64,000 bases of DNA from CBFDBF01 sp050291465. GTDB lineage: Bacteria > Pseudomonadota > Gammaproteobacteria > Chromatiales > Chromatiaceae. Both the position numbers and the translations under genes were made by a program. The stretch is from positions 62,001 to 126,000 of the forward strand of contig JBNKJV010000005.1 in NCBI GenBank assembly GCA_050291465.1, written 5' to 3'. How positions within the stretch are numbered: position 1 is the first letter of the stretch; each line of letters begins with the position of its first letter. Of this stretch, positions 1 to 7,510 are shown piece after piece. The notes beneath the pieces are model-generated. The model was not told the origin of the DNA. It saw nothing but the letters and a program-made list of their open reading frames with translations, and ran no database searches.

Positions 1-755
1 TCCTCGAAACTGAAAAAGCTGCCGGTACGTCCATTACCTACCTGGATATCGTCAATGATCAACAGGATGTCGAATTCATGACAGAGTTGCGCCAGCTTAC
101 GCAGCCATTCCCGGCTGGCAACATTAACCCCGCCCTCTCCCTGGACCGTTTCGGCAATAATGGCGGCCGGTGTATCTACGCCGCTGCTTCCATCAGAGAT
201 GAATTTGCGCAGATACTCTATTGTGTCCACGTCCGGGCCGAGATAGCCGTCGAAGGGCAGGCTGTCGGCATTGTTGCGAGCACCGTAGGATTCATCACGG
301 TAATAATCGTTGCCGGTAATCGCCAATGAACCCATGGTTAAACCGTGATAGCCGTTGGTGAAGGCAATGATGTTGGAGCGCCGTTTTACCATACGCGCCA
401 GCTTTAGTGCCGTTTCTACCGCATTGGTCCCGGTAGGGCCGGTGAACTGTATTTTGTACTCTAGATTCCGCGGGGTAAGGATGGTGTCCTGGAATTTTTG
501 CAGAAACGCGCGTTTTGCCACTGTCGCCTTGTCCAACCCGTGCACGATGCCGTCCCTTTCCAGATATTCCAGCATAGCCTTCTTTGCCACCGGATTGTTG
601 TGGCCGTAATTCAGGGTTCCGGCCCCGGCAAAAAAATCGATAAAGCGGTTGCCCTGTTCGTCAAACAGGTAAGCGCCCTGTGCGGTGTCGAATACTACAG
701 GGAAGGAACGTACATAGCCGCGTACGTTAGATTCCAGTTCCTCAAAAATTCTCAT
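1..755 (-). CDS. ectB: Diaminobutyrate--2-oxoglutarate aminotransferase EctB (partial)
   Basis: First ectoine enzyme: a PLP-dependent transaminase that makes L-2,4-diaminobutyrate from aspartate semialdehyde and glutamate in the cytoplasm. The frame opens at ATG 755 (MRIFEELESNVRGYVRSFP, typical of EctB) and stays open to the left edge, so about 251 of some 420 residues are visible. Class III aminotransferase landmarks are present: the NYGHNNP stretch, FTGPTGTNAVE for PLP phosphate contact, GYHGLTMG, and ETVQGEGG followed by IIDDIQ, whose Asp contacts the pyridine nitrogen. The PLP lysine lies beyond the edge. It follows ectA by 34 bases in the same direction. EctC is expected next but is not visible. 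Confidence 0.97.
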   Translation of the reverse strand, partial: MRIFEELESNVRGYVRSFPVVFDTAQGAYLFDEQGNRFIDFFAGAGTLNYGHNNPVAKKAMLEYLERDGIVHGLDKATVAKRAFLQKFQDTILTPRNLEYKIQFTGPTGTNAVETALKLARMVKRRSNIIAFTNGYHGLTMGSLAITGNDYYRDESYGARNNADSLPFDGYLGPDVDTIEYLRKFISDGSSGVDTPAAIIAETVQGEGGVNVASREWLRKLAQLCHEFDILLIIDDIQVGNGRTGSFFSFE

Positions 756-789
756 AATGGTTGATCTAACCTCTGATATGGATAACTAG

Positions 790-1317
790 TTACTGCCGGG
801 CCGGCGTCGGCCGCTGAACAGGATGGATGGTGAACAGTGATTCCGGCTCGTGATTCTTGTGCGGGAACCACTCTGCCTTGAAATAGTCCGGTCGCTCCAG
901 CAGGTCGGCGTTAACCCTTTGCGCCAACGCTCTGAACAACGCCCTGGAAGGCTCGTTGGAGGGGGTGATGGTAGTTTGGATGGTTTTGATATCGTTGCAG
1001 GACTCCTGCTGCAGCAACCACAGTAACATCTGCAGGGCCAGCCCTTGTTTGCGTGCACTGGCGGCTACTCCGATTTGCCAAACGAACAGCACGTCAGGGG
1101 TCCGCGGAGGGATATAGGCGGATACCATGCCCACGATTTCTCCCTCATGCTCGGCAACCGCGCAGGTATCGGCGAAGTGTTCGCCGAGCAGGAAATAGGC
1201 GTACGGCGAATTCAGGTCAAGAACACCGGTATCCTTAACCAGTTGCCAGATCATGGATCCGTCAACGGGCCGGGGTGTTCGAAGTGAAACGGTTATATCA
1301 GGCAGACTGATCTGCAA
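790..1317 (-). CDS. ectA: L-2,4-diaminobutyrate acetyltransferase EctA
   Basis: GNAT-fold enzyme that acetylates the 4-amino group of L-2,4-diaminobutyrate with acetyl-CoA, the second ectoine step. The 175-residue length is normal for EctA. Diagnostic stretches are TPRPVDGSMIWQLVKDTGVLDLNSPYAYF near the N-terminus (here only paraphrased as the LDLNSPYAY motif), GMVSAYIPPRTPD, the acetyl-CoA loop VAASARKQGLA and TTITPSNEPSRALF. It sits between a small membrane-protein ORF and ectB, all on the minus strand, and presumably shares the promoter near 1623-1651. Cytoplasmic. Start ATG 1317 is the only sensible start for the conserved N-terminus, although the ribosome site is weak. Confidence 0.96.
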   Translation of the reverse strand: MQISLPDITVSLRTPRPVDGSMIWQLVKDTGVLDLNSPYAYFLLGEHFADTCAVAEHEGEIVGMVSAYIPPRTPDVLFVWQIGVAASARKQGLALQMLLWLLQQESCNDIKTIQTTITPSNEPSRALFRALAQRVNADLLERPDYFKAEWFPHKNHEPESLFTIHPVQRPTPARQ

Positions 1318-1339
1318 AACGGGACCTCATGACTTCCGC

Positions 1340-1528
1340 TTACTGGTTCGCTACTGAGCGGAGTATGTCCCCCATATCAAGCAGACCCAGAAGTCCGAGA
1401 ATGACGACTACCGCCGTCAGTACCAGTAAAAACAGAAAGAAGGCGAGTACCGGGTGCCTTTTCCTTTTTCGGAAAAGGGCCCGTGGTTGCTTGCTTTCTG
1501 ATAATCTGGACAGGTCTCTCTTTGACAT
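1340..1528 (-). CDS. Small single-pass membrane protein leading the ectoine operon
   Basis: A 62-residue ORF between ectR and ectA, not recognised as a named family. It begins MSKRDLSRLSESKQPRALF, has a strongly basic stretch (FRKRKRHP), then one hydrophobic helix of about 22 residues rich in Leu/Val, and a short tail (DMGDILRSVANQ). The basic N-terminal side predicts an N-in topology. A ribosome site AAGGA lies five bases before ATG 1528 and the gene ends 22 bases before ectA, so it is probably cotranscribed with ectAB. Its position suggests a role linked to osmotic stress, but that is inference only. It could also be a generic membrane peptide. Confidence 0.6.
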   Translation of the reverse strand: MSKRDLSRLSESKQPRALFRKRKRHPVLAFFLFLLVLTAVVVILGLLGLLDMGDILRSVANQ

Positions 1529-1622
1529 CGAATCCTTGAAGATTTCCCGGGCGGCGTATGCCGGAAACGCAGCTGGATTACAGGAAAGGGCGATATATCA
1601 CCGCAGAGTGATAATCCTTAGT

Positions 1623-1651
1623 ATTCTAAATAATATCTCCCTATTGATCAA
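1623..1651 (-). promoter_or_regulatory. Sigma-70 promoter of the ectoine operon
   Basis: Read on the minus strand: -35 TTGATC (complement of 1646-1651), exactly 17 bases, then -10 TAGAAT (complement of 1623-1628). Transcription would start near 1616 and give a leader of about 90 bases before the small ORF at 1528. Confidence 0.55.
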
Positions 1652-1709
1652 GGAGCCATGGCGTTACGTATTAATCAGAGTGAAGTTTTTCTATAACAAT
1701 AATTTAGAA
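1624..1709. promoter_or_regulatory. Candidate EctR operator elements
   Basis: An 11-base element TTCTAAATAAT at 1624-1634 recurs in inverted form as ATAATTTAGAA at 1699-1709 (10 of 11 positions match). The first overlaps the -10 box of the ect promoter and the second lies just before ectR. EctR proteins are known to repress ect promoters by binding over the -10 region; that these elements are the sites is inference. Confidence 0.35.
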
Positions 1710-1730
1710 ATCGAAGTATATTAGGCAGAT

Positions 1731-2249
1731 ATGAGTTCGGAAAAAGATATAACGGACGAGGTGCTGATCGCGATCCGGCGGGTTATCCGGGCGGTTGATC
1801 TGCACTCCAGAAGACTGAGTCAGAGCTACAATCTGACCGGGCCACAGGCCCTGGTACTGAAGGAGATCGCGGGGAAACAGAGTATCTCGGCCGGGGAGCT
1901 CGCAAAACAGGTGAGTCTTAGTCAGGCTACGATAACGGATATTGTTAAGAGACTGGAACAGCGCGGGATGGTCACCCGCGTGCGTGACTCGAAGGATCGT
2001 AGGAAAATAATTCTGGAGATTTCGGACGAGGGAAAGGCGCTGATCAGGGCCGCCCCGCCCCTGCTGCAGGAAGAGTTCACGCAACGTTTCAGTAAGCTTC
2101 AGGACTGGGAGCAGACGCTTTTGTTGTCGTCTCTGCAGCGAATCGCTTCATTGATGAATGCCGAGGAGCTGGATGCCGCGCCTCTGTTAGCCAGCGGCCC
2201 GCCCCAGGGGTCACCCGAAATAGCCGCAAATCCGCGGAACGAAGATTAG
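1731..2249 (+). CDS. ectR: MarR-family regulator EctR
   Basis: Winged-helix MarR regulator of 172 residues, divergent from the ectoine operon, an arrangement known for EctR in halotolerant methylotrophs. The DNA-binding core is visible as LTGPQALVLKEIAGKQ, then SISAGELAKQVSLSQATITD (recognition helix) and the wing MVTRVRDSKDRRK. Flanking helices at both ends form the dimerisation region. Expected to repress ect transcription at low osmolarity and probably itself. The last 30 residues are Ala/Pro-rich and probably disordered. Start ATG 1731 fits the family N-terminus (MSSEKDITDEVLIAIRRVI); the Shine-Dalgarno is weak, consistent with low expression. Confidence 0.9.
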   Translation: MSSEKDITDEVLIAIRRVIRAVDLHSRRLSQSYNLTGPQALVLKEIAGKQSISAGELAKQVSLSQATITDIVKRLEQRGMVTRVRDSKDRRKIILEISDEGKALIRAAPPLLQEEFTQRFSKLQDWEQTLLLSSLQRIASLMNAEELDAAPLLASGPPQGSPEIAANPRNED

Positions 2250-2272
2250 GTGATTATCCGGGGCAGGGCACC

Positions 2273-2821
2273 CTAATCCTGATCAAGAAGCGGAGATATG
2301 TACTCCCTGAACAGCTCCTGATCGAATTTCCCCTGTTGCGTGAAAAGGATTCGGCCGTCCCTGTCGATCACCACGTTGTAGGGTACGGTCTGGCTCTTGT
2401 TACCCCAATGCAGTAATAGCTCCGTTCCACGATCCACTTCCGCCACCAGTACCGGGTAGTTGATACCGAGGGATCGGCTGACGTTGCCCAGGGCTCGTGC
2501 CCGGTCCACACCGATGCCGATGATCTGCAGACCCTCGGGGCCGTATCTTTCCTGAAGTCTTACCAGTTCAGGTATCTCGTACTGGCAGGGAGCACACCAG
2601 GAGGCCCAGAAGTTAAGCAGGACCACTTTCCCGCGCCAGTGTTCAAGGGCATACTGCTCGCCGTCCAGGGCGGGCAGGGGGAGAGTCGGTTGGGTCCAGG
2701 CATTGTCGCCGATAGCGAGAGGGGCCTGCTGATTGGCGGAGAGGCCGACGCTACCCGAGAAGGCGAATGTAATCCCGAGCAGTAGCGCTGCCAGGCGACT
2801 GTATTGCGGATATCGACTCAT
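2273..2821 (-). CDS. TlpA/ResA-like thioredoxin-fold protein
   Basis: Periplasmic thiol-disulfide oxidoreductase of 182 residues. An N-terminal hydrophobic segment (about residues 9-29) is a signal peptide or anchor, followed by an AhpC/TSA-like thioredoxin fold with the active site WASWCAPC (C76, C79) and the cis-Pro loop near TVPYNVVIDRDG. It is the last gene of a minus-strand group with a parvulin and a seven-heme cytochrome c. TlpA/ResA/CcmG-type proteins keep heme-binding CXXCH cysteines reduced before heme attachment, so a maturation role for the upstream cytochrome is a reasonable inference. Start ATG 2821 has a weak GGAAAG site. Confidence 0.88.
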   Translation of the reverse strand: MSRYPQYSRLAALLLGITFAFSGSVGLSANQQAPLAIGDNAWTQPTLPLPALDGEQYALEHWRGKVVLLNFWASWCAPCQYEIPELVRLQERYGPEGLQIIGIGVDRARALGNVSRSLGINYPVLVAEVDRGTELLLHWGNKSQTVPYNVVIDRDGRILFTQQGKFDQELFREYISPLLDQD

Positions 2822-2839
2822 TCAGTACTTTCCAAACAG

Positions 2840-2856
2840 CGTGCAACTTTTGCACG
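2840..2856. repeat. Short perfect hairpin
   Basis: CGTGCAA, a three-base loop, then TTGCACG. It lies in the 51-base gap between the parvulin and thioredoxin genes, where it could slow RNA decay or modulate translation of the thioredoxin gene. No T-tract follows on the minus strand. Confidence 0.4.
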
Positions 2857-2872
2857 GCACTTTTCGAAGGTT

Positions 2873-4147
2873 CTAGTTCCGGACGTTACTTTCCTTTGTC
2901 TCGACGTGCCAGACTACCTGATATTTCCGCTCCAGATCCAGGAGATAGCCGCCCAGCCTTTCGGATAGATAGGTCTGGCGTACCTTGTCTTTGACCAGGT
3001 GGAACGGTTTATCCTCTCCCGGTTTGCGTTCCAGAATGGTTACCAGATGAAATCCCAGGGGGGTCTCGATGATTTCACTGACTTCGCCGTCTTTAAGATC
3101 GGCGATGGCCGTATTGATCTTCGGATCACCCCGATCCTCCTTGATCCAGCCCATATCGCCGTTATGCTTGCGGCCGTAGGGGTCGATACTGTGTTCGCCG
3201 GCCAGTTTGAACAGGCTTTCTCCGTCGAGGATGCGTTTACGCAACTGTTCCGCCTCCTGTCGGGTGGCCACTACCAGCTGACCGATGTGGCGGCGCTCGA
3301 GGATTCGACCGATTTCCGGATGATTCTGGAAGTAGGCCTGAAGGGGCGCCTCGTTCGGTATCCATCTGCTTTCCAGTTGCTCCAGCAACAGCGCGGGCAG
3401 GCGCTCGGTCTTAAAAGAATCGAGCGCCGCCGAGATGTCGATACCCTCTTCTTCAGCGGCCTTCGCGGTGAGCAGCAACTCCGCACGGGTGTAAAGGTTG
3501 TGCTCGATCCACTCCTTTGTAGCCTTTCGCTCGGGCAGGTTCAGCAGGTCGGAATAGGGGATACGGATTCCGTCGCCCTCAAGCAACACGGTTTCCGGAG
3601 CGGCGTCGGGGAGCATGCGCTCCTCATGCACGCGAACATGGTAGCGTGTGCGCAGATCTCTGATCGCCCGGATACGGGCCTGTTTGTACTCATCGGCGAT
3701 ATAGGCTGCCTGAGCCGCCTTGAAGGCGTCAGGGTTGCCCTTGAACTGTTCTTTCATCCGCTGCAGTGTTGCCTCCGGCAGGTTGATGCTTTCTCTCAGC
3801 CGGTCCATATAACGCCGATGCAGCAGTGCGACGCGGAAGCGTTTAATCTCATCACGAAAGGTATCACCCTTATCCAGTTCCTGTGCTCGGGCTTCCAGCA
3901 GCAGCAGGCGGGAGGCAACCAACCGCTGCAGCAGTCCGCCCCGCAGGAAAGCCTGCTCCTTCTCGTCCAGAGTATTAAAACTGGTGGCAAAGGGAGAACT
4001 GCGGGTCGCCTTTTCCAGATCGGCCGCCGTGATCTCCAGCCCGCCCACGCTGACCATTACATCGGTGGATCCCGCCGCCTGGACGCAAGTCAGGAACATG
4101 GCGAAAAGAAGAAGCACGGTCGGTGCGTAACGATAAGTAGATTGCAT
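2873..4147 (-). CDS. Parvulin-type peptidyl-prolyl isomerase (PpiC/SurA-like), exported
   Basis: 424-residue periplasmic foldase. Layout: signal peptide (about residues 1-25, ending near VQAAG), a SurA-like helical N-domain with two helical arms, and a rotamase domain at about residues 275-385 with RRHIGQLVVATR, SIDPYGRKHNGDMGWI and the C-terminal ETPLGFHLVTILERKPG motif. I prefer ATG 4147 over the TTG codon just before it; an AAGGG site lies upstream. Downstream of the seven-heme cytochrome gene and upstream of a TlpA-like gene, so it probably assists folding of that cytochrome; the partner is inferred from position alone. Confidence 0.88.
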   Translation of the reverse strand: MQSTYRYAPTVLLLFAMFLTCVQAAGSTDVMVSVGGLEITAADLEKATRSSPFATSFNTLDEKEQAFLRGGLLQRLVASRLLLLEARAQELDKGDTFRDEIKRFRVALLHRRYMDRLRESINLPEATLQRMKEQFKGNPDAFKAAQAAYIADEYKQARIRAIRDLRTRYHVRVHEERMLPDAAPETVLLEGDGIRIPYSDLLNLPERKATKEWIEHNLYTRAELLLTAKAAEEEGIDISAALDSFKTERLPALLLEQLESRWIPNEAPLQAYFQNHPEIGRILERRHIGQLVVATRQEAEQLRKRILDGESLFKLAGEHSIDPYGRKHNGDMGWIKEDRGDPKINTAIADLKDGEVSEIIETPLGFHLVTILERKPGEDKPFHLVKDKVRQTYLSERLGGYLLDLERKYQVVWHVETKESNVRN

Positions 4148-4174
4148 CAATATTTCGCCCTTCGATAATCAATT

Positions 4175-4203
4175 AAAAAAAGGTGGCCGCAAAGCGGCCA
4201 CCT
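4175..4203 (-). terminator. Strong rho-independent terminator after the cytochrome gene
   Basis: On the minus strand, a 10-bp perfect stem AGGTGGCCGC / GCGGCCACCT with loop TTT is followed by TTTTTTT. It sits between the cytochrome and parvulin genes, so only read-through transcripts, or a separate promoter in the short gap, reach the foldase genes. Confidence 0.85.
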
Positions 4204-4247
4204 AATCAGGGGTCACATGAAATTACACTGGTGATTCAAATAGCCCG

Positions 4248-6704
4248 TTATTCATCCTCTTCTTCAGGAATCGCACCTCCCTGGTCGGGCGCACTGGCAT
4301 GAATCCAGGAGACTGCTGCTTCATAGTCATCCAGGATCTTCTTGCCTTTCCATACATGCTCATCCTCGTCTGCAATCCAGGGCACGCCGTTCTCGTTGGT
4401 CTCGTGGCAGGCCGCACACTTGAACGGACCGTGCGAACCATCCGGGTTGTACTGCGGGGCCTGACGGTAGGAAGTCAGGTCGGCCCGCTGTGTGACCGGA
4501 TACAGACCATGGATGGACTGGTGACAAGCCTGGCAGGCGAGACCCGCATGACCCTTTGTGTAGCGCATCAGGCTGTACTTGCCCGGTTGGTTGATGGGGA
4601 ACGCTACACCGCCCTGACCCTCGACAAAGGGTGCGGCGTGGCAGTCCGCACAGTGCGGTGCACCGGGCGACAGCCAGTAGTCGCGACCATGAGTGGCGGC
4701 CTCATAGGGTACCGCCAGGGCGCCGGTAGCCCCCTCGGGCAGTTTCAGCGAGGCGATGTCTACCGCCGGGTTGGCGGATAGGGGCACCACGTTGACGTCA
4801 CCGTCCTTGTCCTTGTTGATCATCGGGCCGTCGCCTTTGAGAGCGATGACCGCAATGTCCGGAACGGTGCGCTTTACGGCCCAGGTAGCCAGGATCTGCG
4901 ATTTACCCGGGGTGTCGTGGCCCTTGTCGTCAGGTACCACTTTCGGGTCCATCATCTCTTCCAGGGTCTTCATGTTGACACCGATACCCGCGGCGATCTG
5001 GCTTAGAGGCTTGTTACGCAGGGTGGTGCCTTCCTGTTTGAAGGCCTGGGAGATGTTGTCGCGCTGATACAGCTCGCGGGACAGCTGGTTGTGACAGTTG
5101 GTACACCACAGACCCTTGCCGTGTTTACCGTTGCCGATCTGGGACACGTTGTCCTGCATCCACTGGCCGATGGCGTTCAGGTGTTCATCGGTCTCCACGC
5201 CATCCTTGTCCTTGTTCGGGTTGGAATGAACATCGCGGCCCACATAACAACCGCCGGCGGCGTCACGGTTATCACGCTCGGCATAGGCGTTCTTGCCGTC
5301 CGGGGTGATGGGATACCCTTCCATGCTGCCGTCCTGGCGATGGGCCGGGTGGCAACCCTGACAGGCGGCGCTGCGGCCCTCGGCGTCAGGCATGGGGGCG
5401 TTGGTCTGATGCACGGTATGAATAGCCTGGGTCAACGGCGGAATCAGCTGTTCTTTGCCTTCCTTGTCCTTGAAGGTCTTGGAAGAGAGTACGCCGATAA
5501 CGTTGTCCGCATGACACTTCTGGCACAGGACCGGATCACGACCGATACGGTTGTCCGTGGAACGGCCGTTGGGGTCGTAGTTTTTCAGGAAATCCGTGCC
5601 GTTTACATCATCGTGCATCTCCATGATGGAGATGGATGTGGCCTTCAGGCTGGCGATCCAATCGGAGGCGCCCAGGCCTTTCCAGAATGCCCTTTCCTGT
5701 TTGTACAACTGATACTTGTCGCCGTTGGCGCGCTCATTGCCGTGGCAGTTGGCACAGTTGGGTACGTCGATCGGGTTGGTGCCGACGAAGGTGATCGGTT
5801 TGCCCGTATGGCTGTCCAGCACGGGTGCGCCGCTGTCAGCATCCACCAGGCTCACCCAGGCCTCCTGGAAGGGTTGGATATCGGTTTCCACCAGGGCCAG
5901 GAAATCCTTGGCCGCGGCCGAGTCGTTGAAGGCCGTCAGGGGCAGGCCCAGGGCATCCCAGATGCCCGGGTTGGTCAGCACGATGGGTACGTCATCCAAC
6001 ACCGGTGACTTGGTGAAGACGATGGTACCCTTCTCTCCCGTATAGTGCAGATGGCCGTCCTTCATGGGGCTGGGTACGGCGGCACCGGCCGGGCCGTTGT
6101 CCTTGGGAATCGGTATTTCGATGCCGACTCGCGCCTTCTTGGTGTCGTCACCCATGGTCACGCCTTCCGGCACCGTACCCTTCAGGTCCTTATAGACATA
6201 AAGGTGGGTGAAATAGGCATTGGCGACGTTTTCATTGTCGCTGTATTTGCCGTCGTCGTTGACGTCGTAGGGTACGTTCCAGTATTTGAGCTTGTTGCCT
6301 TCGGAGTAGGTATTGTCCACATGTCCGTAGGCCAGACGCATACGCTTGTCGCCATCCAGAAGAATGCCGGGGTCATTCGGGTCGGCTTCAACCAGTTCCG
6401 GGTATTTCTTCTTGCCGGTGGCGGTTTTGATGACCTGGCTCTGAACGGAGTTGTACGGTGGAAGCACACAGCAGTAGCTGAAATCAAAGCCGGTGCAGTG
6501 CATACCCAACTCGTAATTGATGGTGATGTTGTAATCGTTTTTCGGTTTGAGAGTGCTGGCTGCAACCAAGGCGCCTTCATAACGTTTCGGCCCGGTCGTG
6601 CCGGGATGGGCGCTCTCAGTACTGGCACTGGAGTTCTGGGGAGTATTGCATCCACCGAAAAACACGACGGCAAATGCCATGACGGCATAGATAGATCTGC
6701 GCAT
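4248..6704 (-). CDS. Seven-heme c-type cytochrome lipoprotein
   Basis: 818-residue exported multiheme cytochrome. The signal peptide ends in a lipobox (FFGGC, Cys about 19), so it is predicted to be a lipoprotein, possibly of the outer membrane. Seven CXXCH heme sites occur at roughly residues 316, 393, 447, 533, 685, 723 and 762 (CANCH, CQKCH, CQGCH, CTNCH, CADCH, CQACH, CAACH). The first 315 residues contain no heme site but hold a cysteine-rich motif GMHCTGFDFSYCCVLPP. A 150-residue insert separates hemes four and five. The C-terminus is acidic. A strong AGGAGGGG ribosome site precedes ATG 6704. Likely role: extracytoplasmic electron transfer; the partner is unknown. A parvulin and a TlpA-like thioredoxin follow. 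Confidence 0.9.
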   Translation of the reverse strand: MRRSIYAVMAFAVVFFGGCNTPQNSSASTESAHPGTTGPKRYEGALVAASTLKPKNDYNITINYELGMHCTGFDFSYCCVLPPYNSVQSQVIKTATGKKKYPELVEADPNDPGILLDGDKRMRLAYGHVDNTYSEGNKLKYWNVPYDVNDDGKYSDNENVANAYFTHLYVYKDLKGTVPEGVTMGDDTKKARVGIEIPIPKDNGPAGAAVPSPMKDGHLHYTGEKGTIVFTKSPVLDDVPIVLTNPGIWDALGLPLTAFNDSAAAKDFLALVETDIQPFQEAWVSLVDADSGAPVLDSHTGKPITFVGTNPIDVPNCANCHGNERANGDKYQLYKQERAFWKGLGASDWIASLKATSISIMEMHDDVNGTDFLKNYDPNGRSTDNRIGRDPVLCQKCHADNVIGVLSSKTFKDKEGKEQLIPPLTQAIHTVHQTNAPMPDAEGRSAACQGCHPAHRQDGSMEGYPITPDGKNAYAERDNRDAAGGCYVGRDVHSNPNKDKDGVETDEHLNAIGQWMQDNVSQIGNGKHGKGLWCTNCHNQLSRELYQRDNISQAFKQEGTTLRNKPLSQIAAGIGVNMKTLEEMMDPKVVPDDKGHDTPGKSQILATWAVKRTVPDIAVIALKGDGPMINKDKDGDVNVVPLSANPAVDIASLKLPEGATGALAVPYEAATHGRDYWLSPGAPHCADCHAAPFVEGQGGVAFPINQPGKYSLMRYTKGHAGLACQACHQSIHGLYPVTQRADLTSYRQAPQYNPDGSHGPFKCAACHETNENGVPWIADEDEHVWKGKKILDDYEAAVSWIHASAPDQGGAIPEEEDE

Positions 6705-7090
6705 TTTGAACCCCTCCTAAGGGTGCGACCTCTTTGTAAGAAGTCTGGTTTTTTTTAATCGACTTCGACGTTGTGAAGTCACAGGTTCTTAATTTGTAAC
6801 AAACGTCATCAGGAATTTTTATATGCCTGAATCGCGGTAAGACTCGCGAGACTGCTACGGCGATAACCCTGATGCGGGTTGACCTGCTTTTCTTGTTATA
6901 TACGCCGCTATTAATTATTAATACTTTGTATAGCGGTTCCTAAATATGTAGCAGTTTATTTGTGGTAGGTCAAATGAGAATTAATTGCAGTTGCGGCGGC
7001 CCTGTGGACTTGCGCGGATGAGGACCATCGGTTTTTCGCGAAAACGGCTGTGGGCAAGGGATAGCGGGAATATTAGCCCATTTGAGTATA

Positions 7091-7116
7091 GGAACATCAG
7101 AACTCTGTGATGTTCC
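7091..7116. repeat. Perfect 9-bp inverted repeat
   Basis: GGAACATCA, an 8-base spacer, then TGATGTTCC. It has no T-tract on either side, so it is more likely a protein-binding palindrome or RNA hairpin than a terminator. Confidence 0.45.
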
Positions 7117-7402
7117 GATGAGCCAGCAGCGGTATCTTTCTGGGCCAAAAAAACAGAACAATGGCATGCCGGTCCCGACCTCCATCTGCGTGCCGGGATC
7201 ATCCCGTTGAGCATGTTCCTTGAGGAAATCGAACACGAGGATAACCGCGGCATCAATTGCACGGGGTGTGATGTTGAAGCGGGAAAGATGATTCCGGCTA
7301 TCCCGTTCATCACTCGGACGGATGCTGCCGGGATTACTTCTTAAGACGCAACGGCTGCGCCTCGGTCGTTATAGGTCTGCCCGGAGGCTCCTTAGTATTT
7401 AA

Positions 7403-7443
7403 GGGGAGATCGTATTAAAATGAGGTGTAACCTGATGCTCCCC
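7403..7443. repeat. Nested inverted repeat before the lipid-like operon
   Basis: Outer arms GGGGAG (7403-7408) and CTCCCC (7438-7443) enclose inner arms AGGT (7423-7426) and ACCT (7430-7433). It lies 68 bases before the HMG-CoA reductase start and could be an operator or leader structure. Confidence 0.3.
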
Positions 7444-7510
7444 AAAGTTATAGAAGGACCGGGCGTATCTGTTGCGGTTACTTTTCGGAAACGGCACCTG
7501 AGGAATAATA

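Larger units (their letters stand above)
6705..7510. other. Long divergent intergenic region
   Basis: 806 bases between the cytochrome gene (minus) and the HMG-CoA reductase operon (plus). I see no convincing gene. The left 250 bases are AT-rich and probably hold the cytochrome promoter. A plus-strand frame of 43 codons (ATG 7213 to TAA 7344, containing INCTGCDVEAGK) has no ribosome site and could be a relic. Two inverted repeats are listed separately. The reductase gene has its own ribosome site GAGGA before ATG 7511. Confidence 0.5.

Noticed and set aside
2999..4168. 389-codon plus-strand frame opposite the parvulin gene
   Set aside because: Shadow of the parvulin gene, which has a signal peptide and rotamase motifs.
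6970..7313. Two overlapping minus-strand frames (88 and 110 codons) in the cytochrome-reductase intergenic region
   Set aside because: No ribosome site, no signal peptide or domain, and mixed composition (many Arg, Pro, Ser).
7213..7344. 43-codon plus-strand ORF (INCTGCDVEAGK)
   Set aside because: No ribosome site and no family; kept only as a note in the intergenic entry.
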